Source: Paratinospora sagittata (taxonomy: Eukaryota; Streptophyta; Magnoliopsida; Ranunculales; Menispermaceae). From it: DNA of 64,000 nt. Position numbers and translations under genes: made by a program. The notes beneath the pieces are model-generated. The model saw only the letters and a list, made by a program, of their open reading frames with translations, had not been told where the DNA came from and did no database searches. The stretch spans positions 29,368 through 93,367 of the forward strand of contig JAYMFD010001518.1 in the NCBI GenBank assembly GCA_035771175.1. The letters are read 5' to 3'. This document shows positions 38,115-46,881 of this stretch, piece by piece; within the stretch, counting starts at the first letter, position 1; every line of letters begins with the position of its first letter.

Positions 38115-38257
38115 TCTTTTGCTGAAAAGAAAATAAATTTGTGAAAGACAAAATATATTTCTAACATTTTTTAAAATTTATTCTGTCTGTTAGACAATAT
38201 TTTTTTTTTCTCTTGATGTTTATGCCATCATGTAATCAAAATTCTTCATTAGCAATA

Positions 38258-38319
<62 letters not shown>

Positions 38320-38462
38320 TATACGTATATGAATGTATAGATATATATATTTAATCATAACTGTATATATAGTTTTCATAAATCAACTATATATATATTT
38401 GAAATTTAAACTATATAAAAATCATATACAGTTTTCTAAGATATATATTTAATACAAATCTT

Positions 38463-38700
38463 AACCCTGGGTTGCACAGCGTGCCCCCTACCCAGGTGCG
38501 GGCGCACCTCTCGGGGCGAACGCCTAGCCATAGTACCACATAATATTGTCCTATCGCCATGTAGCAACCCAACCGCAGCTGGTCTACAGCGAAACGATTA
38601 TTTGTCCCTACTATTCACTCATGAATAATAAAGGGCCTCCCAGAATCGAACTCGAGACCTCCCTTAAGGAGTCTAATTTCGCATTATGAGTAACCACTGA
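38463..38700 (-). mobile_element. SINE-like tRNA-derived insert in the B leader
   Basis: About 240 bp of GC-rich sequence interrupts the AT-rich leader repeat, which resumes on the other side. On the minus strand it starts CAGTGGTTACTCATAATG, resembling the end of a pol III A box. About 45 bp later it has GAGTTCGATTC, close to the B-box consensus. It then runs through an unrelated body to ..CCAGGGTTAAG. That arrangement fits a tRNA-derived SINE, possibly 5'-truncated. I cannot see a clear target duplication or poly(A), and I do not assign a family. The equivalent leader position in F has no such insert. Confidence 0.5.
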
Positions 38701-39296
38701 ATATACATAATTCATATATATATATATATAGTTCTAAAGATATATATATCTAATAATATTTTTCATTCAAATTTTTCCATCACTAATATGGTATATATAT
38801 ATATATATATCTCCTATATGCATAGATATATAGATATATATATTTTTTATCATAACCATATATATAGTTTTCATAAATCATAACTATGTATATATTTAAA
38901 TCAAACTATACAAAAATCATATAGTTTTCTAGATATATATTTAATATAAATCTCAACTATATATAATTGACATATATATATAGTTCTAGAGATATATATA
39001 TCTAATAAAAATTTTCATCCAAAATTTCCTCATTAGCAACAAGGTATATATATATCTCCTATATGCATAGATATATAGATATATATTTAATCATAACAAT
39101 ATATATAGTTTTCATAAATCATAACTATATATATATTTCTAAATTATATAAAACTATATAGTTTTCTTAGATATATATTTAATACAAATCTTAACTATAT
39201 GTAATTCATATATATCTAGTTCTAAAGATATATATATCTAATGAATTTTTTTTTCTTCCCATAATTTGGTGGACTTGGGCGGGTCGTGGACCGTAC

Positions 39297-39308
39297 GCTC
39301 TGATACCA
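39297..39308 (-). other. Primer-binding site of element B (initiator tRNA-Met)
   Basis: The minus strand reads TGGTATCAGAGC, five bases from the inner end of the truncated 5' LTR that begins at 39314. Confidence 0.88.
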
Positions 39309-39313
39309 TTAAA

Positions 39314-39643
39314 TGTCATGCTCTGCCCGGACGCGCTTAAACCAGTGGTACACTCGCGGACGGGGCGCGCATTTGGAATAATAACAATGGTAACAATAGA
39401 GTGCACAGCGGAATATATAATATACAGTACAAATCTGATTTCATTTAATTCAGAATATTTTTGTACATAAAATGGTCAAGGGAACATACTCCCCAAAATC
39501 CCCAATGAATCATACAAAAGGTACAAAATGTGGGCCCCATAACCTGCACCTAGTCCACCCTAATTTCCTGTGAAAAATTGGATGATAATGGAGTGAGCTT
39601 AACGGGCTCAGTGGGTAAATAGTTCGTGAGTATAACAATTATC
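39314..39643 (-). repeat. 5' LTR of element B, truncated
   Basis: It starts TGTCATGCTCTGCCC and follows the family-1 LTR for about 330 bp up to ..gtgagtataacaatta. It then changes abruptly into reverse transcriptase coding sequence of element C in the opposite orientation. The U3, TATA and minisatellite parts are missing. Confidence 0.88.
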
Positions 39644-40099
39644 AGAGTGACCTTGCAGACTCTGAGAGAGCATAGGTTATATGCAAAGCTGAGCAAGTGC
39701 GAGTTTTGGATCACCGAAGTGAAGTTCTTAGATCATGTGGTGAGTTTTGAGGGGATTTCAGTTGATCCGTCTATGGTTGAAGCCATTATCAGTTGGCCTA
39801 GGCCTACCACAGTGACCGAGATCAGAAGCTTTCTTGGGTTAGCTGGTTACTATAGGAGATTTGTTCAGGAATTCTCCAAGATAACTACGCCTATGACTAG
39901 GCTCACCCAGAAAGATGTGTCCTTTGTATGGACTGAGGAGTGTGAGAATGTCTTTTTAGAGCTGAAGAAAAGATTGACATCTACGCCACTGTTGATTTTG
40001 CCAGAGCCTGATCAGGAGTTAGTTATCTATACTGATGCCTCTCGTATCAGCTTGGGTTGCGTGTCGATGCAGAAGGATAAGGTCATTGCTTATGCATCG
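39644..40099 (+). pseudogene. Element C pol, part 1: RT C-terminus and start of RNase H
   Basis: The coding sequence enters at [22 protein letters not shown]. It continues through the RT thumb ([20 protein letters not shown]) to the first RNase H Asp ([12 protein letters not shown]) and stops being pol at YAS, where the family-1 solo LTR is inserted. Its open frame runs on into that LTR, but this is accidental. RT palm motifs lie upstream of the break and are lost. Confidence 0.88.
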
Positions 40100-40139
40100 T
40101 GTAATACCCTGTATTTCACTAAAAAGAAAAAATTACTAT

Positions 40140-40437
40140 TTGGGCAACGCCCGAACGTTGAGGCGCATGACAGAACGTTCAGGCGCATGCCAGAACGTTC
40201 AGGCGCATGACAAAACGTTCAGGCGCATGCCAGAACGTTCAGGCGCAATGCATGCCCAAACGTTCAGGCGCATGCCAGAACGTTCAGGCGCATGACAGAA
40301 CGTTCAGGCGCAAGGCATGCCAGAACGTTCAGGCGCATGCCAGAACGTTCAGGCGCATGCCAGAACGTACAGGCGCATGCCAGAACGTTCAGGCGCATGC
40401 CAGAACGTTCAGGCGAATGCTAGAACGTTCATGCGCA
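40140..40437 (+). repeat. U3 minisatellite of the solo LTR, about 14 units
   Basis: 20-bp units of the type caggcgcatgccagaacgtt, the reverse complement of the array in element A. Two units carry short insertions (gcaatgcatgccc, gcaaggcatgcc). The translated repeats in several frames are not genes. Confidence 0.88.
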
Positions 40438-40442
40438 AAAAT

Positions 40443-40451
40443 CTCTATATA
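40443..40451 (+). promoter_or_regulatory. TATA box of the solo LTR
   Basis: CTATATAAG lies directly downstream of the minisatellite and matches the boxes in element A. Confidence 0.72.
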
Positions 40452-41061
40452 AGAAACCTCCTCATTTCTCATTCCTCACACCAAATCACTTTCTCTTGTG
40501 AATTTCTTCTCCTTTCCACGCATTCTAAGTTTTTGAGACTCTCTGTCCGAGACTCTCGGTGTGGTGCAACAAAGTTCTGTCCAGAGGAAATTGCCAGATC
40601 TGAAAACGGTGCAATGAAGTTCTATCCGGAGGAAAGCGCCAGATCTGAAAGAAGAAGTTTTTATCTGAAGGTGGGGAACGAAACATAGGTTTGCGTGTTT
40701 CATAACTTTTATTAAAGTTTACATTCAATTATTATTATGTCTACTATTCATTTACACTGCATTATGTCATATACTGTTTATACTGCGGCACTTATGCCTG
40801 TATATTTTGAATTCATGTATTGCACTGTTATAATGCCGGATTTGTGGTCAATCTGACTCAACTAGACTCGGTCTTGTCCTCAGTAACTTTAAATAGTAAA
40901 CAGGAGGCAGCGGGCTGCTCTAGGCGATTGGTATTTAAGCAGACATTGTGTCTCACCTCTCAACTGGGGACTGATCTGTTGTTACCATTATAATTGTTCC
41001 AAATGCGCGCCCCGTCCGTGAGTGTACCGCTGGTTTAGGCGCGTCCGGGCGGGGTGTGACA

Positions 41062-42708
41062 CATCGAGGCAGTTGAAGGTGCATGAAAAGAACTATCCCG
41101 TTCATGACTTAGAACTGGCCGTGTGGTTTTTGCTTTGATGATTTGGAGGCATTATCTCTATGGTGAGAGATTCACTTTGTATTCTGACCATAAGAGCCTC
41201 AAGTACTTGTTCTCTCAGAAGGAATTGAAAATTAGGCAGAGAAGGTGGTTAGAGCTCCTCAAATACTATGATTTTACATTGGAATACCACCCAGGTAAAG
41301 CCAATGTAGTGGCTGATGCCTTGAGTAGGAAACGGGTAGAGACAGTTATGGTAGCATGCCAGATGTCTCATGAGTGGAGACTACTTGAGGCGGCTACGGT
41401 TATGAGCATATGTGCTACCCCTTCAGATCAGATTGTGATATGTGCTCAAATGAGAGCTCAGCCTACACAGGTCCAGCAGGTGATTGACCAATAGAGACTT
41501 GGCGTTGATTATGTGATGTACAAGTCTTGGGTTGAGAGCAGTGATTTTACTGATTGGCACTTGTCATCTGATGGTGCCTTGAGATTTAGGGGACGTTTAT
41601 GGGTTCCCGCAGATCCATGACTCAGACAGAGTGTGCTCCAAGAGGCTCACAAATCTCATTATGTTATTCATCCTGGCGGAACCAAGATGTATCATGATAT
41701 GGAAAGAATGTATTGGTGGCCCGACATGAAAAGAGAAATAGCTCAGTTCATTCAGAGGTGCGAAATTTGTCAGAGAGTCAAAGCTGAGCATTAGAGGCCT
41801 GGAGGGCAGATGCAACCGCTTGTCATTCCTGAGTGGAAGTGGGAGCACGTCACTATGGACTTTGTTGTGGGATTACCCAACACCCCGATGAGACATAATG
41901 TTGTTTGGGTTATTATTGATCGCTTGACTAAGTCCGCTCACTTTCTACCGGTGAACACTAGGGATTCTATGGACAAGCTAAGGAGACTCTATATGCGGGA
42001 GATAGTCAGATTACATGGTGTGCCAGTTTCGATTGTGTCAGATAGGGATCCGAGGTTTACATCGGTATTCTGGCAGGGGTTATAGAGACAGCTCGGCACT
42101 AGACTAGATCTCAGTACCGCTTTTCACCCTCAGAGGGATGGCTAGTCTGAGAGGTTGATATTGATTTTGGAGGATATGCTTTGAGCTTGTGTCCTTGAGT
42201 CCAGTGGTAACTGGGAGGAGTACATACATCTGTGTGAGTTCGCGTACAACAACAGCTATCAATTCAGTATTGGCATGGCTCCTTTTGAGGCATTGTATGG
42301 TCGACCCTGTAGATCTCCGGTCTGTTGGACGGAGGTAGGGGATGTTGCAGTGATGGGACCAGAGTTTGTACAAGAACACACAGAGAAGATTAAGAGGATC
42401 ATGCATAATATGAAGGTAGCCCACGACAGGCAAAAGAGTTACGCTGATGCCAAGCGGAAGACCGTAGAGTTTGAGGTGGGTTACCAAGTTTTATTGAAGG
42501 TCTCATCTCAGAAGGGCCAGACTAGATTTGGGATAAAAGGCAAGCTCACTCCGAGATTTATTGGGTCGTTCGAGGTTTTAGAACGAATTGGCCCGTTGCT
42601 TACCGATTAGCCTTGCCACCTCAGTTAGCAGCAGTCCACAATGTTTTTCATGTGTCAATGTTGAAAGTGTACAGGAGTGACTTTGATCACGTCTTGGACT
42701 GGAGGAAC
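41062..42708 (+). pseudogene. Element C pol, part 2: RNase H end and integrase
   Basis: RNase H resumes at [18 protein letters not shown], with [10 protein letters not shown] and the tether ADALSRK. Integrase follows: HHCC region (HYVIHPGGTKMYHDMERMYWWPDMK, CEICQRVKAE), MDFVVGLP, DRLTKSAHFLP, VSDRDPRFTSVFW, STAFHPQ..SER and the GIKGKLTPRFIGSFEVLERIGP module. Six premature stops (41492, 41618, 41792, 42083, 42143, 42182) are all TAG or TGA where family context suggests CAG or CGA. A one-base deletion near 42597 shifts the last part. It is interrupted at 42708 by element D. Confidence 0.9.
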
Positions 42709-44139
42709 TGTAATACCCTGTATTTCACAAAAAAAAAAAAAACAAAAACTTAGGCATATGTGCCTGGAAGTCAACGCACATGCCCTGCCTAGAAGTCTAG
42801 GCAGCCCGCCTGGACTTCCAGGCGCCAAAATCCCTATATAAACCAACCTTCTCCACTTCATTTTTCACACCAAATTCACTCCAAATTGTGATTTTTCCTC
42901 CTCTTTTCACTCATTTTGAGTTTTTAGCCTTTTGAGACTCTCTGTCCGAGACTTTCAGTGCAGTACGACGAAGTTCTGTCCAGAGAAAAGCGCCAGATCT
43001 GAAAAAGAAGAAGTTCTTATCTGAAGGTGGGGAACGAAACATAGGTTTGCGTGTTTTATAACTTTTATTAAAGTTTACATTCAGTTATTATTATATCTAC
43101 TATTTATTTACACTGCATTATATCATATAATGTTTATACTGTCGCACTTATGCCTGTACACTTGGAATTCACGTATTATACTGTTATAATGCCGGATTTG
43201 TGGTCAATCTGACTTAACTAGACCCGGTTTTGTCCTCAGTAACTTTAAATAGTGAACGGGAGTCAGCGGGCTGCTCTAGGCGATGGGTTATTTAAGCAGA
43301 CCTTGTTTCTCACCTCTCAACTGGGGACTGATCTAGTTCGTCTTATTGAAAGCTATCAGCTTATACAAGTAATACTGAATGTCTTAACCTTGCACGTCGT
43401 GATACCAACTCTGATAAGGATCACCAGACGTTGCCAAAGTCAGTCTAAATGTCAAGAAAAGACCAGACCAGTAGACTAGACCAGTTCTTGCATTGACATC
43501 ATACATATCACCACCTAGGGACGTATATGGTTTATGACTCATAGAATAGTTAGGAGCATTGCTCGCTATACATTATATTTCTCTGGAAGGACGTACATGA
43601 GAACCCGGTTACGCCTGGGGAGGGACATCAGTACGTGAATCCAGAGCATCGTTCCTGAGGAGAGACATACAATAGAACCTGGCTACGCCAGGGGAAAACG
43701 TCCGGACGGACATTTGTATGTGAACTCAAGCGATGTACGATCATCAAACCAATACGAGACGGTGACATGCATACATACATATTGACTGATTATGATGCTC
43801 ACATGTGTATTTAAGATATTTGATATTGAAGTATGCTTTATTAATTGATATACTCACGAACTATTTACCCACTGAGCGCGTTAAGCTCACTCCATTATTA
43901 TCCAATCTTTCACAGGAAATTAGGGTGAACTGGGTGCAGGTTATGGGGCCCACATTTTCTACCCTTTGTATGATTCATTGGGGATTTTGGGGAGTATGTT
44001 TCCTTGACCGTTTCATGTACAAATTATATTCTGAATTAAATGAAATCAGATTTGTACTGTATGTTGTATTTCTGCTGTGCACTCTGTTGTTACCATTGTT
44101 ATTGTTCCGCGAGTGTACCGCCGGTTTAGGCGCGTCTGG
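42709..44139 (+). repeat. 5' LTR of element D
   Basis: An LTR of about 1.43 kb lacking its last 15-20 bp. The U3 has no 20-bp cgttctggcat array. At the same place (42762-42825) it has copies of a palindromic word of the type cctggaagtccaggc, followed by the TATA box cctatataaacc at 42832-42843. Confidence 0.9.
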
Positions 44140-45080
44140 ATAACCCCACCAAACTTGCAGAACTATATGAAAGAGAGATCGTACGCCTTCATGGCATACC
44201 ACTCACGATCGTCTCTGATCGAGATCCTCGATTAACATCCAACTTTTGGAAAAGCTTCCAGTATAGAATGGGTTCTAAGATCACTATGAGCACAGCCTTC
44301 CACCCTCAGACTGATGGGCAGTCAGAGAGGCTTATCCAAATCTTAGAAGACATGTTACGGTGTTGCATTTTGTACTTTAATGACGGATGGACAAAGTATT
44401 TACATTTAGCTGAGTTTGCATACAACAACAGCTACCAAACTAGTATCGGCATGGCACCATACGAGGCACTCTATGGTCGGCCTTGTAGATCTCCGAAATG
44501 CTGGTTAGATATGGCAGATCGACCGCAGTTAGGCCCTGAACTAGTTCAAAAGACTTCTGAAAAGATCACGCTAGTAAAGGAACGACTTCGTGTTGCACAA
44601 ACTCGACAGAAGAGCAATGCTGACAAGCGGAGGCAGCCTCTAGAATTTGATAGGGGGACTTCGTTTTTCTAAAAGTTCAGCCCACACGAGGTGTCAAACC
44701 CTTTGGGATCAAAGGAAAGCTCTCCCCGCGGTATATTGGCCCATTTCAGATCATTGAACGTATTGACAAACTTGCTTATCGTCTGTCCCTTCTATCGTCC
44801 ATGCCTAAAGTTCATGACGTTTTTCACGTATTTATGCTTCGCAAGTATCGTCCTGATCCTTCGCATATCATCCCTTTAGTCGAGGTTCGGGTTGAGGAAG
44901 GAAATATGTATCAGGAGAGAGCGATATAGATTTTGGATAGAAAAAATCAAGAACTAAGGCGACGTAGCATACCACTTGTGAAGGTGCTCTGGGATCACCA
45001 CGACATCGAAAAAGCAACATGGGAACTAGAAGCAACAATTAAATAGAAATACCCTAAATTGTTTTCTAGCCCCAACTGAT
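44140..45080 (+). pseudogene. Integrase core and chromodomain remnant of element D
   Basis: It starts within the integrase core (KLAELYEREIVRLHG). It has VSDRDPRLTSNFW, STAFHPQTDGQSERL, NNSYQTSIGMAPYEALYGR, a frameshift near 44670 and the SPRYIGPF module. It ends in a chromodomain with VKVLWDHH and KYPKLFSS. A TAG at 45044 replaces the Gln seen in F. The first catalytic Asp and the zinc-binding region were removed by the deletion, so it cannot be active. Confidence 0.85.
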
Positions 45081-45129
45081 GATGCGATATATTGTACTAT
45101 TCTCACTTATCAATAAAATGATGAAACTT

Positions 45130-45270
45130 TGTGTACTCCATGGTTTTATGATGATGAGGATTCCACCGGCCACAATGCTGTTCAGGGACCATACAAGCAC
45201 CATCCAGAACTCGCTAAAGATGGCGCCAGCAGTGGATCTCAAGCAGATAACCATCATAACTACTTGAATT
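45130..45270 (+). pseudogene. C-terminal remnant of the 3' accessory ORF (element D)
   Basis: It aligns with the end of the F frame: PWFYDDEDSTGHN, HHPELAKDG, SQADNHHNYLN and the same TGA. The N-terminal two thirds are deleted. Most changes relative to B and F replace similar residues and none breaks the frame. Confidence 0.6.
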
Positions 45271-45293
45271 GATTTCGAGGGCGAAATCCCTTT

Positions 45294-45306
45294 AAGGGGG
45301 GTAGAG
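45294..45306 (+). other. Polypurine tract of element D
   Basis: AAGGGGGGTAGAG abuts the 3' LTR and is identical to the tract of A. Confidence 0.88.
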
Positions 45307-46632
45307 TGTAATACCCTGTATTTCACAAAAAAAAAAAATGGGCATATGTGCCTGGAAGTCCAGGCACATGCCCAGAAGTCCAGGCAGCCCGCCTAGATTT
45401 CCAGGCGCCAAAACCCCAATATAAACCAACCCTTTCCTCTTCATTTTTCACACCAAATTCACTCCAAATTGTGATTTTTCCTCCTCTTTTCACTCATTTT
45501 GAGTTTTTAGCCTTTTGAGACTCTTTTCGAGACTCTCAGTGCAGTACGACGAAGTTCTGTCTGGAGGAAAGCGCCAGATCTGAAAAAGAAGAAGTTGTTA
45601 TCTGAAGGTGGGGAACAAAACATAGGTTTGCGTGTTTTATAACTTTATTAAAGTTTACATTCAGTTATTATTATTTCTACTGTTCATTTACACTGCATTA
45701 TGTCATATAATGTTTATACTGTCGCACTTATGCCTGTACACTTGGAATTCACTTATTATACTGTTATAATGTCGGATTTGTGGTCAATCTGACTTAACTA
45801 GACTCGGTCTTGTCCTTAGTAACTTTAAATAGTGAACGGAAGGTAGCGAGCTGCTCTAGGCGATTGGTTATTTAAGCAGACCTTGTTTCTCACCTCTCAA
45901 CTGGGGACTGATCTAGTTGGACTTATTGAAAGCTATCAGCATATACAAGTAATACTGAATGTCCTAACCTTGCACGTCGTGATACCAACTCTGATAAGGA
46001 TCACCAGACGTTGCCAAAGTCAGTCTAAATGTCAAGAAAAGACCAGACCAGTAGACTAGACTAGTTCATGCATTGGCATCATACATATCACCACCTAGGG
46101 ACGTATTTGGTTTATGACTTATAGAATAGTTAGGAGCATTGCTCGCTATTCATTATATATCTCTGGAGAAGAACGTACATGAGAACCCGGCTACGCCTGG
46201 GAAGGGACATCAGTACGTGAATCCAGAGCATCGTTCCTGAGGAGGGATGTACAATAGAACCTCACATGTGTATTTAAGATATTTGATATTGAAGTATGCT
46301 TTATTAATTGTTATACTTACGAACTGTTTACCCACTGAGCGCGTTAAGCTCACTCCATTAATATTCAATCTTTCACAGGAAATTAGGGTGGACTGGGTGC
46401 AGGTTATGGGGCCCACATTTTGTACCCTTTGTATGATTCATTGGGGATTTTGGGGAGTATGTTCCCTTGACCGTTTCATGTACAAATTATATTCTGAATT
46501 AAATGAAATCAGATTTGTATTGTATGTTGTATTTCTGCTGCGCACGCCGTTGTTACCATTGTTATTGTTCCATATGCGCGCCCCGTCCGCGAGTGTACCG
46601 CCGGTTTAGGCACGTCCAGGCGGGGTGTGACA
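45307..46632 (+). repeat. 3' LTR of element D
   Basis: A 1326-bp LTR with the same palindromic U3 word (cctggaagtccaggcacatg at 45351-45370) and a TATA-like ccaatataaacc. A segment between the two foldback-like GC-rich stretches is missing at about 46261 (..tagaacct joined to cacatgtg). Confidence 0.9.
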
Positions 46633-46866
46633 GGAACATTGAGTTGAGGCAGGATGGGAGTTATGATGAAGAACCTATTCAGATACTTGATTGAAAGGTC
46701 CAGAGGTTGCGTAACCGAGAGATTTCGATGGTTAAGGTGAGATGGCAGTTCCACGGTGAGGAACGGGTTACTTGGGTGCGTGAGGACTACGTGATGGAGC
46801 ACTTTGCCGAGTTCATGGGCTTAGGTAATTTCTTAACCATAAAACTTCGAGGACGAAGTTCATTCT
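46633..46866 (+). pseudogene. Element C pol, part 3: chromodomain end
   Basis: Beyond the ggaac duplication the C frame resumes: IELRQDGSYDEEPIQILD, a TGA (46692-46694) where Arg is expected, then REISMVKVRWQFHGEERVTWVRED and EHFAEFMGL, the chromodomain. It ends shortly before the PPT (about 46867-46881, aaggtgggtgtgaag). Confidence 0.85.
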
Positions 46867-46881
46867 AAGGTGGGTGTGAAG

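Larger units (their letters stand above)
38115..39313 (-). other. AT-rich 5' leader of element B with tandem repeats
   Basis: The leader contains a pure (TA)n run at 38260-38317 and three copies of a repeat of about 245 bp. The repeat is marked by tctaataatatttttcattc (38751), tctaataaaaattttcatcc (39001) and tctaatgaatttttttttct (39237). The first copy is split by a GC-rich SINE-like insert. The PBS lies at its inner-LTR end. No coding frame is present. Confidence 0.75.
29378..39643 (-). mobile_element. Element B: decayed family-1 chromovirus, 5' LTR truncated
   Basis: This minus-orientation copy is organised like A: 3' LTR 29378-30760, PPT, 3' ORF, gag-pol, spacer, upstream ORF, leader, PBS, 5' LTR. 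The 5' LTR is cut after about 330 bp, at the junction with element C (about 39643/39644), so no target duplication can be read. B carries more frameshifts and stops than A. However, it preserves regions A has lost, such as the full length of the 3' ORF and the frame at the end of the upstream ORF domain. Confidence 0.92.
40100..41061 (+). mobile_element. Family-1 solo LTR inserted in C RNase H
   Basis: A 962-bp solo LTR in plus orientation runs from TGTAATACCCTGTATTTCAC to ..GGCGGGGTGTGACA. The duplication catcg is at 40095-40099 and 41062-41066. U3 holds about 14 units of the 20-bp minisatellite at 40140-40437, then the TATA box. Compared with the 1.35-1.58-kb LTRs, a segment of roughly 0.5 kb is missing at about 40977 (..gggactgatct joined to gttgttaccatt). 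Confidence 0.93.
42709..46632 (+). mobile_element. Element D: internally deleted family-1 element inserted in C
   Basis: It runs from TGTAATACCCTG to ..GGGGTGTGACA, with the perfect duplication ggaac at 42704-42708 and 46633-46637. It consists of a 5' LTR (42709-44139), an integrase/chromodomain remnant (44140-45080), the C-terminal end of the 3' ORF, a PPT (45294-45306) and a 3' LTR (45307-46632). PBS, leader, upstream ORF, gag, PR, RT and RNase H are gone: the 5' LTR is joined directly to integrase within a GG shared by both sides. Both LTRs have a U3 motif different from A. Confidence 0.93.

Noticed and set aside
38620..38700. tRNA gene in the B leader
   Set aside because: The A-box-like and B-box-like words are present, but there is no cloverleaf with matching acceptor stem and the spacing is too long. 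A SINE-like origin fits better.
40103..40210. Continuation of the C RNase H frame into repeats as a fusion protein
   Set aside because: The frame crosses the insertion point of the solo LTR (duplication catcg); the true RNase H continues at 41067.
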